Shown one piece after another: positions 57,848 to 64,000 of a stretch of DNA of 64,000 nt. The notes under the pieces were generated by a model. It was given only the letters and a program-made list of their open reading frames with translations, did no database searches and was not told the origin of the DNA. This DNA is from Desulfitobacterium sp050251735 (GTDB lineage Bacteria > Bacillota > Desulfitobacteriia > Desulfitobacteriales > Desulfitobacteriaceae): contig JBFWMF010000006.1 of the NCBI GenBank assembly GCA_050251735.1, positions 80,590 to 144,589 on the forward strand. Reading direction: 5' to 3'. The translations under genes were made by a program, and so were the position numbers. Numbering within the stretch: the stretch's first letter is position 1; each line of letters starts with the position of its first letter.

Positions 57848-59017
57848 ATGAACCTAGAGACAAGCCTTTTTATTCGTAATGGTCGCATCAAGACCATGAA
57901 AGGCCAAGAATTTATTGGAAGCATCCTTGTGGAAGGTACTCAGATCAAGGCTATGGGCGAAGAATTAGTTGCACCTGAAGGTGCAACAGTTATTGAAGCT
58001 GAAGGCAAGCTAGTTCTACCTGGCTTTATTGACGCTCATTGCCATGTAGGCCTTGGTGAGGAGATATACCAACACGAGGGAGATGACCTCAACGAGATGA
58101 CAGAGCCTATAACTCCAGAATTGCGTGCAATTGATGGAATTAATCCTGAAGATGAAGGATTTCGCGATGCACGTTTAGGCGGGGTTACAACGCTGTTTTC
58201 CACTCCGGGTAGCGGCAATGTGATCGGAGGAACCGGTGTTGTGCTGAAAACTGTGGGCAGGGTCGTAGATAAGATGGTTGTGCGAGAGCCTGCAGGGTTG
58301 AAGGTGGCTTTTGGTGAGAATCCTAAAGCTGTTTATGGAGCAGAGCAAAAGAAAATGCCCATGACTCGTATGGCAACAGCATCCCTGCTACGTCAAGCGT
58401 TAGTCGATGCTCAAACCTATCTGGAAAAATTAGAACAAGGAATAGATGATCCAGAAAAGTTTCCGGAACGAGATCTGGGAATGGAAAGCATGATTCGCGT
58501 AATTAAGCGCGAAATTCCCTTGCGGGCACATGCACATCGTGCGGATGATATTATGACTGCTATTCGCATTGCTCAAGAGTTTAATGTGGATTTAATCATA
58601 GAGCATTGTACGGAGGGTCATAAGATTGCAGATGTGCTTGCCGAGTACGGATATCCTGCTGTAGTCGGTCCTGTTCTTGTGAATCGAGCTAAAGTGGAGC
58701 TAAAGGATAAATCCTTTGAGACACCTGGGATTCTTACCCGGGCGGGAGTCAAGGTTGCCATTATCACTGACCACTCTGTTACTCCCATTGAACAACTACC
58801 GCTCTGTGCAGCTCTTGTTGCTCGAGCTGGAATGGATGAAGAAGAGGCCTTAAAGGCTATTACCATTAATCCGGCAGAAATCTTGGGTGTGGATGACCGA
58901 GTAGGCTCCCTTGAAGTGGGTAAAGATGCCGACATCGTGCTTTGGAGTGAACATCCCTTTGTCTTAAAAGCTCGACCGGAAACTGTGATTATTAACGGTC
59001 AGGTGATAACCGACTAG
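57848..59017 (+). CDS. Amidohydrolase (imidazolonepropionase-like)
   Basis: This 389-residue metal-dependent hydrolase has VLPGFIDAHCHVGL (HxH), RAHAHRADD, LIIEHCTEGH and IITDHSVTP, giving the His-His-His-Asp metal set. The C-terminal NPAEILGVDDRVGSLEVGKDADIVLW is typical of the imidazolonepropionase-like amidohydrolases. Substrate unknown. GGAGG precedes the ATG. It may be read with tsaE, 42 nt downstream. Confidence 0.88.
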   Translation: MNLETSLFIRNGRIKTMKGQEFIGSILVEGTQIKAMGEELVAPEGATVIEAEGKLVLPGFIDAHCHVGLGEEIYQHEGDDLNEMTEPITPELRAIDGINPEDEGFRDARLGGVTTLFSTPGSGNVIGGTGVVLKTVGRVVDKMVVREPAGLKVAFGENPKAVYGAEQKKMPMTRMATASLLRQALVDAQTYLEKLEQGIDDPEKFPERDLGMESMIRVIKREIPLRAHAHRADDIMTAIRIAQEFNVDLIIEHCTEGHKIADVLAEYGYPAVVGPVLVNRAKVELKDKSFETPGILTRAGVKVAIITDHSVTPIEQLPLCAALVARAGMDEEEALKAITINPAEILGVDDRVGSLEVGKDADIVLWSEHPFVLKARPETVIINGQVITD

Positions 59018-59059
59018 GCTTTAGTGGTTAGACTTTACAGGATAGTTTGGAGGGTCATC

Positions 59060-59539
59060 ATGAATCGAGAGATTCAAAGTCTAAGTCCAGAATATACTCA
59101 TGCCTTAGGATTGAAGCTTGGGAAACTGCTCCAAGGAGGGGATGTAATCTGCCTCATTGGAGATTTGGGTGCGGGAAAAACTGCTTTAGCCAAAGGAATT
59201 GGCGAAGCATTAGCAGTCAAGGAGCCTATGACCAGTCCGACCTTCACCTTCCAAATAGAGTATTGCGGGATTGCTGGTAACAAGCCTATTCGACTAATTC
59301 ACATGGATCTTTATCGACTACGCTTTCCCGAAGAAGTAGAAATCATCGGGGTTGAGGATGCTTTTCAAGAAGATGCTATTTGTCTGATTGAGTGGCCGGA
59401 GATTGCCGCAGATATCTTGCCGGAGGATTGCTTAGAAATTCGTATTGAAGGATCAGGCGAGGAACCACGCAACATCACCTTCCGGTCTAATACAATTGAC
59501 TGGGAGAGACGCCTAAAGAAATTTGAGGAGGTCTCATGA
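59060..59539 (+). CDS. tsaE: tRNA t6A biosynthesis ATPase TsaE
   Basis: This 159-residue P-loop ATPase (CLIGDLGAGKTALAKGIGEAL; SPTFTFQIEY; HMDLYRL; IEWPE) works with TsaB and TsaD to add threonylcarbamoyl to A37 of tRNA. ATG 59060 is chosen with GGAGGG upstream. It overlaps tsaB by 4 nt. Confidence 0.95.
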   Translation: MNREIQSLSPEYTHALGLKLGKLLQGGDVICLIGDLGAGKTALAKGIGEALAVKEPMTSPTFTFQIEYCGIAGNKPIRLIHMDLYRLRFPEEVEIIGVEDAFQEDAICLIEWPEIAADILPEDCLEIRIEGSGEEPRNITFRSNTIDWERRLKKFEEVS

Positions 59540-60252
59540 AATATCTTACCATTGATACCACCACCAAAGTTACGGCTTTAGCACTGGCTGAAGACGGTCA
59601 ACTGGTGGCTGAAGGTTTTTTGCATTCAACCAAAAATCACTCGGAACGCCTGATCCCAGTCTTGGATCAGGTTCTAATAGCCTCAACTTGGAAACTGCAG
59701 GATTTGGATTTTATCGGTGTAGTACGGGGGCCAGGCTCATTTACTGGCATACGCATTGGAATTGCCACGGCGCAGGGGTTGGCACAAGTATTAAAGCTAC
59801 CTTTAGTTGGAGTGCTCTCTTTGGATTCCTTAGCTTGGGCTGGTCATAGCCGCAAGGAAGCCATTATACCTATTTTGGATGCGCGTAAGAATGAATGGTA
59901 TACAGCCCAGTATTACTGGTCGGAGACAGAGCAAAAACCGGTGCGCATTAGAGAACCCTTTGCCATTGAGCCTGAGAGTTGGCTCAAAGAATTGGCTGCA
60001 CAGGATCAGCATCATATCTTTGTGGGCGATGCCGTTCTCCGCTACGGAGAAAAAATAAAAAACTATTTAGGTGAACGAGCGGTTCTCTTGCCAGACTACT
60101 TAGCCCTTCCCCGAGGAGGGTATACGGCCCGCTGTGTATGGAATGCATGGGAGAATAACCAGCATCATGAGCAGGTAGAACCTTATTACATACGACTATC
60201 CGAAGCCGAGGTGAACTGGGCTAAGAAAGAGAAGGTAGGTCAAGGGAAATGA
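59536..60252 (+). CDS. tsaB: tRNA t6A biosynthesis protein TsaB
   Basis: This 238-residue ASKHA-fold partner of TsaD has LTIDTTTKVTALALAEDG, GVVRGPGSFTGIRIGIATAQGLA and NHSERLIPVLD. It lacks a full nucleotide site, as usual, and acts as a scaffold. Overlaps on both sides (ATGA) show tight coupling with tsaE and rimI. Confidence 0.95.
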   Translation: MKYLTIDTTTKVTALALAEDGQLVAEGFLHSTKNHSERLIPVLDQVLIASTWKLQDLDFIGVVRGPGSFTGIRIGIATAQGLAQVLKLPLVGVLSLDSLAWAGHSRKEAIIPILDARKNEWYTAQYYWSETEQKPVRIREPFAIEPESWLKELAAQDQHHIFVGDAVLRYGEKIKNYLGERAVLLPDYLALPRGGYTARCVWNAWENNQHHEQVEPYYIRLSEAEVNWAKKEKVGQGK

Positions 60253-60701
60253 TCATTCGTCCCATGCAAGAAAAGGACTTACCAAGGATTATGGAAATCG
60301 AACACGCTTGCTTTCCCGCCCCTTGGGCGCCTCAGTCCTTTGTTGGAGAGTTGAGGGATAATGAATACGCCCGCTATTTTTGTCTAGAATACGAGGGCAA
60401 GGTTATTGGCTATATGGGGCTATGGTTCATTCTTGAAGAGGGCCATATAACTAATGTTGCTATCGCTCCTGAGTATCGAGGCGAAAGACGTGGAGAATTC
60501 CTGATGCGTTCCGTGATCGATTTTATGGTTAGGGAAGGCATGGAGCGGATGACACTTGAAGTTCGTGCAACCAATACTAGTGCTCAAAGACTTTATGAAC
60601 GTTTGGGCTTTGCGACTGCGGGTGTGCGCAAAGGATATTACTCGGATAATCAAGAAGACGCTTTAATTATGTGGCTTGATATAGCTAATGATTATCGATA
60701 G
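60249..60701 (+). CDS. rimI: Ribosomal protein alanine N-acetyltransferase RimI
   Basis: This 150-residue GNAT enzyme has the acetyl-CoA loop NVAIAPEYRGERRGEFLM (one change from the usual R-x-x-G-x-G/A) and the C-terminal LEVRATNTSAQRLYERLGFATAGVRKGYY. Its place between tsaB and tsaD is the common Firmicute order. Confidence 0.92.
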   Translation: MIIRPMQEKDLPRIMEIEHACFPAPWAPQSFVGELRDNEYARYFCLEYEGKVIGYMGLWFILEEGHITNVAIAPEYRGERRGEFLMRSVIDFMVREGMERMTLEVRATNTSAQRLYERLGFATAGVRKGYYSDNQEDALIMWLDIANDYR

Positions 60702-60725
60702 TGCAACCACCGGGAGGTCGTACCA

Positions 60726-61745
60726 GTGAATGATAAATACATTAATATATTAGGGATTGAGACAAGCTGTGATGAAACCTCAGCAGCAGTACTCCAAGAT
60801 GGCCGTGATTTGCTGAGTCATGTCATCTCTTCCCAAATTAAGACCCATCAGAAATATGGCGGGGTTGTACCGGAAGTTGCTTCTCGGGAACATATCTTGC
60901 ATTTGCAAGGTGTGGTGGAGCAGGCTTTAGAAGAGGCCAAGATGGACTTTGCTGATTTGTCAGGGATCGCTGTGACCTATGGTCCGGGGCTCGTAGGCTC
61001 TCTTTTAGTGGGGGTAGCCGGAGCGAAGGCCATGGCCTATGCCGCGGGGATCCCTTTGCTGGGAATTAATCATTTAGAAGGGCACATTTATGCTAATTTC
61101 CTTCACAATCCGGAACTGGAGTTTCCTCTACTGGCTCTTCTCGTCTCCGGGGGGCATTCTCACTTGGTATATTTTGAAGAGCATGGACAGTACAGCGTCC
61201 TTGGGCATACTCGCGATGATGCTGCCGGGGAAGCATTAGATAAGGTGGCTCGGACCTTGGGACTCGGCTACCCGGGTGGTCCTTATATTCAAAAGGCTGC
61301 TTTAGAAGGGAATCCACATGCTTTTGAATTTCCAAGAGCTATGCTGGAACCCGGGAGTTTGGATTTTAGTTTTAGCGGGGTTAAGTCAGCAGTCCTTAAC
61401 ACCTTGAATTCAGCAAGAATGAAGGGAGAAACAGTCAAGGTTGAAGACGTAGCGGCTTCCTTCCAAGAAGCCATCGTCGACGTACTTGTGCGCAAAACCC
61501 TTCTAGCTTTAGAGAAAACAAATGCACCAACGCTAGTCCTCGCAGGAGGAGTTGCTGCAAATACCTTGCTAAGAGAGCGGTTGACAGGGGAGAGCCAAAA
61601 ACGGGGAATAGCATTCCATTATCCTCCGCCTATTCTCTGCACGGATAATGGTGCGATGATCGCGACAGCTGGCTATTATCGTTATTTAGCAAAGGATTAC
61701 GCACCTTGGGATTTAAATGCTATACCGGGGTTAAGTCTTGTATAG
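60726..61745 (+). CDS. tsaD: tRNA N6-threonylcarbamoyltransferase TsaD
   Basis: This 339-residue Kae1/Gcp protein has ILGIETSCDETSAAV, metal ligands in SHVISSQIKTHQKYGGVVPEVASREH (HxxxH), LLVSGGHSHLV and FHYPPPILCTDNGAMIA. It catalyses the final transfer of threonylcarbamoyl to tRNA A37. It starts at GTG 60726 with GGGAGG upstream and ends the tsaE-tsaB-rimI-tsaD operon. Confidence 0.96.
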   Translation: MNDKYINILGIETSCDETSAAVLQDGRDLLSHVISSQIKTHQKYGGVVPEVASREHILHLQGVVEQALEEAKMDFADLSGIAVTYGPGLVGSLLVGVAGAKAMAYAAGIPLLGINHLEGHIYANFLHNPELEFPLLALLVSGGHSHLVYFEEHGQYSVLGHTRDDAAGEALDKVARTLGLGYPGGPYIQKAALEGNPHAFEFPRAMLEPGSLDFSFSGVKSAVLNTLNSARMKGETVKVEDVAASFQEAIVDVLVRKTLLALEKTNAPTLVLAGGVAANTLLRERLTGESQKRGIAFHYPPPILCTDNGAMIATAGYYRYLAKDYAPWDLNAIPGLSLV

Positions 61746-61791
61746 AAATAAACCTGCGGGAGCGGAGAAGATTCATAAAACGGTACCAGAG

Positions 61792-61820
61792 AGAGCCCCT
61801 CATTCACATATGGGGGCTCT
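61792..61820 (+). terminator. Terminator after tsaD
   Basis: AGAGCCCC pairs with GGGGGCTCT across an 11-nt loop; TGTCG follows, so the T run is weak. Confidence 0.65.
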
Positions 61821-61975
61821 TGTCGTAGTAGTATCAGTTCTGTCTGTGGCGAATATTCAATGGTTTTGGGCTCTAAGCTTTAAGATAACAAGAAGTTACA
61901 TGTTTGAATAGGTTGAAGTAATCATCATAAAATAGGCCTTTCGGGAAGTAGACCCTTTGGGGGGATAATATGTTC

Positions 61976-62149
61976 TGTGGATAGTTGCTTTTGTGGATAA
62001 TGTGGATAACTTTGTGAGTAACTGGTATTAGCGGATCGAGGAGTTTCAAGGATTTGAGGATAATTTGCATAAATTTACCCACAGGTCCTGTGGATAATGT
62101 GGATAAGTTGGTAATCGGAGCACTTTTGCGGGAATGAGGATGGGGATAA
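61976..62149. repeat. DnaA-box cluster
   Basis: TGTGGATAA (complement of the consensus TTATCCACA) occurs perfectly at 61992, 62001, 62089 and 62098, as two head-to-tail tandem pairs with no gap. Near matches are TGTGGATAG 61976, TGGGGATAA 62141 and, inverted, TTACCCACA 62075. The cluster fills the middle of the 507-nt gap between tsaD and the lysO-like gene; no gene is seen there. Confidence 0.82.
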
Positions 62150-62252
62150 CTTAGCAGGAGTGCTCATAGGAACAAATACCTTTTCTTTTTTCTACTGTTC
62201 GATATAAAATGAAAAGGTGCGCTATTGAATTTTATGAGAATGGAGAACAACT

Positions 62253-63179
62253 ATGTGGATACTATTTACATGCCTTATTGTAGGAGCTGTGGTAGGGTGG
62301 TTTCGAGTGTTCCCGAAGCGACTCCTTGATCAGGCGGGACGAGGCATGATGCTTGGGGTTGTGCTCCTTTTATTAACCATGGGTCTACGCATCGGTGTAG
62401 ACAGGAATGCTCTTTCCCAACTGGGGAGCTTTGGGTTTCAGGCCTTTATCTTTGCAGTCGCGGCCATACTAGGCAGTGTAGTGGCTGTGCAAATTCTTGA
62501 GAAGTTATTTATCGGGAAATCGCCTTTATTTCCCGAACACGATACTTTGGAGGTTAGCGCAACAGAGTTAGGTCATCCTCACCGAATGACAGCTGCTATA
62601 ATGGGGGCGTTTGCGCTAGGAATTTTATCGGGAATGACCTTCTTTCCCGAAACGTGGACGAATACATTGCCTTTGATTACGGATCTTGCCCTCGATTTTA
62701 CCCTCGTAATGGTCGGAATTGATTTGGGAATGAATCGTGAGATTTGGAAACATATGATTAAAGTGGGTTGGCAGGTATTCTTAGCACCAATAGGGGTAGT
62801 CCTGGGTAGTATTCTTGCGGCAATGGTGGTTGGCCTATGCTTCGGCTGGGATTTCCGAGAAGGTGGAGCAGTGGGAGCTGGGTTTGGCTGGTATAGTTTA
62901 TCCGGAGTTCTGATTTCTGATCTTCACTCGGTTTCTTTAGGAACGATTGCCTTTTTGAGCAATATTTTTAGAGAGGTCTTAGCAATTATTTTTGCTCCCT
63001 TTTTGGCAAAGAAGTTGGGGCCTCTGGCGCTGGTAGCTCCCAGTGGAGCTACGGCAATGGATTCGACTTTGCCAGTGCTGGTCGCTGTTGGTCCGAAAGG
63101 GATTGGTATCGTGGCCATAATCAGTGGACTTTCCTTATCCCTTCTTGTTCCTGTTTTAGTGCCCTTAGTTTTAGGATAA
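62253..63179 (+). CDS. lysO: LysO-family (DUF340) transporter, probable lysine exporter
   Basis: This 308-residue membrane protein has about eight TM helices and the two-part LysO/YbjE layout: a short N-terminal part (LIVGAVVGWF, LLLLTMGLRIGVDRN) and a longer C-terminal part (VMVGIDLGMNREIWKHMIKVGWQ, GWYSLSGVLISDLHSVSLGTIAFLSNIFRE). E. coli LysO exports lysine and its toxic analog; that substrate is transferred by similarity only. Confidence 0.87.
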   Translation: MWILFTCLIVGAVVGWFRVFPKRLLDQAGRGMMLGVVLLLLTMGLRIGVDRNALSQLGSFGFQAFIFAVAAILGSVVAVQILEKLFIGKSPLFPEHDTLEVSATELGHPHRMTAAIMGAFALGILSGMTFFPETWTNTLPLITDLALDFTLVMVGIDLGMNREIWKHMIKVGWQVFLAPIGVVLGSILAAMVVGLCFGWDFREGGAVGAGFGWYSLSGVLISDLHSVSLGTIAFLSNIFREVLAIIFAPFLAKKLGPLALVAPSGATAMDSTLPVLVAVGPKGIGIVAIISGLSLSLLVPVLVPLVLG

Positions 63180-63269
63180 AATCGAAGATTGGAGAAGGAA
63201 TCCTCTAATATGTGCCGAACTCATTTAATAGTCTGACATATTTTTGCATGCGATTTGGAGGATTATCGG

Positions 63270-63845
63270 GTGGCTAAAGAAAAGAGTTTACTTCGAGAAA
63301 AGGTTCTATCCCTTCGCGCAACACTGACTCAAGAAGAGCGGGCTGAGTATAGTCAGAGGATTCGGGGTTACGTGACTTGGACTCCTGAGTTTTTGGAAGC
63401 CAGCACGATCATGCTCTTTCTTAATTTTCGCGATGAAATTGAGACTACTGAATTGGCTCAACAAGTCCTTGATTCAGGGAAGCGATTAGTTCTGCCACGT
63501 TGTGCCCCTAAAAGTGTGCTTATGCTATCCCAGATCGAAGATTTGGAAAAGGATATTGAACCGGGAATGTGGGGGATTCGCGAACCGAAAAAAGAAGGCC
63601 TCTTATGCGTTGATCCTGAAGAAATCGATTGTATACTTGTCCCTGGAGCAGCCTTTGATATGCAGGGAAATCGCTTAGGCTATGGTGGGGGTTACTATGA
63701 TCGTTTTTTTGAACGTGTCAGAGAAAAAACTCCTAAGATAGCGCTTGCTTTTCACTGCCAGATTGTCGATAGTATCCCGGTTGAGATTTATGATAAAAAG
63801 ATAGATGCGTTGATCACAGAACTGGGTATCATGCGTTTTGAATAA
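63270..63845 (+). CDS. 5-formyltetrahydrofolate cyclo-ligase
   Basis: This 191-residue enzyme turns 5-formyl-THF into 5,10-methenyl-THF with ATP. Key segments are the N-terminal KSLLREKVLSLRATLT, the substrate region MWGIREPK and the loop LGYGGGYYDRFFERV. GTG 63270 is chosen with TTTGGAGG about 10 nt upstream; TTG 63255 would sit on the ribosome site. The last 155 bases of the window after it hold no recognisable gene. Confidence 0.93.
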   Translation: MAKEKSLLREKVLSLRATLTQEERAEYSQRIRGYVTWTPEFLEASTIMLFLNFRDEIETTELAQQVLDSGKRLVLPRCAPKSVLMLSQIEDLEKDIEPGMWGIREPKKEGLLCVDPEEIDCILVPGAAFDMQGNRLGYGGGYYDRFFERVREKTPKIALAFHCQIVDSIPVEIYDKKIDALITELGIMRFE

Positions 63846-64000
63846 CGCTTTGATTTTGGAAAAAGGGAAAAGGAAAAAGACCAGCTAATTAAAGTCAAGG
63901 TGTAATGTAAAAAAAGTTAGTTTCAAGGTCCAAGAAAAAAGGGTATAGAAAACCAAGCCATTGAAAAATCCGAACAATGACCAAATCGAGGTATGAGGGA

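Noticed and set aside
1..64000. CRISPR arrays, rRNA, tRNA, insertion sequences or prophage
   Set aside because: No regular repeat-spacer arrays, no tRNA-like cloverleaf with T-loop GGTTCGA pattern, and no transposase or integrase frames were seen.

Overview
The window looks like a chromosome segment of a low-to-mid GC, anaerobic, endospore-forming Firmicute, most like the Desulfitobacterium/Desulfosporosinus group. This is inferred from gene content and codon style, not from a database match. Supporting signs are an alpha/beta small acid-soluble spore protein, MurT/GatD lipid II amidation, Bacillus-type MazEF, strong GGAGG ribosome sites with many TTG/GTG starts, a Tat-exported flavoprotein next to a tetraheme cytochrome, sigma-54 regulators, S-box and c-di-AMP riboswitches, and a GGDEF/HD-GYP protein.

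Layout. 0-6.2 kb is housekeeping: alr (its 5' end lies outside the window), a gamma-carbonic-anhydrase-like protein, murT-gatD, mazEF, a C26 amidotransferase and a spore protein. 6.3-9.4 kb is a sigma-54 activator divergent from a doxX gene that has a -24/-12 promoter and a 35-bp perfect palindrome. 10.2-12.9 kb is a CadC-type repressor, a separate HMA protein and a Zn/Cd/Pb-type P1B ATPase. 13-15 kb is a split flavocytochrome c. 15.2-21.5 kb is an OmpR-type two-component system with a Met-rich sensor domain, divergent from a DUF2318/ABC/FtsX/NusG_II cluster. 22.8-27 kb is a sulfonate/nitrate-type ABC transporter followed by cysK and an OsmC protein. 27-38 kb is an accessory, metal-flavoured region: Met-rich and Cys/His-rich small envelope proteins, lgt, a riboswitch-controlled NlpC/P60 protein, a siroheme reductase, csoR-copA-copZ and several decayed gene copies. 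39.2-44.6 kb is an NtrC/NtrB-like pair flanked by two operons, each with a sigma-54 promoter. 44.8-55.5 kb is mixed: tcdA, fetAB-like exporter, a broken MASE3-GGDEF-HD-GYP gene, S-box-controlled metI and larE. 55.6-63.8 kb is housekeeping: tex, an amidohydrolase, tsaE-tsaB-rimI-tsaD, a DnaA-box cluster, lysO-like and 5-formyl-THF cyclo-ligase.

The strongest new signal is a local regulon. Seven promoters between 17.36 and 34.56 kb carry three or four TTCAT-like half-sites at exact 11-bp steps, and each has a -10 hexamer exactly 15 or 26 bp after the start of the last clear half-site. This is the architecture of an OmpR/PhoB-family activator. The adjacent two-component system (15.2-17.3 kb) is the obvious candidate regulator. 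The targets are the DUF2318/ABC cluster, a leader-peptide/zinc-ribbon unit, a Met-rich secreted protein, lgt, the NlpC/P60 gene (also under c-di-AMP control), a Cys/His/Met-rich membrane protein and a DUF2680 Met-rich secreted protein. With csoR-copA-copZ next door, I infer an envelope copper or silver (or redox) stress response. A second, sigma-54-dependent system at 39-44.6 kb drives another Met-rich envelope protein plus a membrane polyferredoxin.
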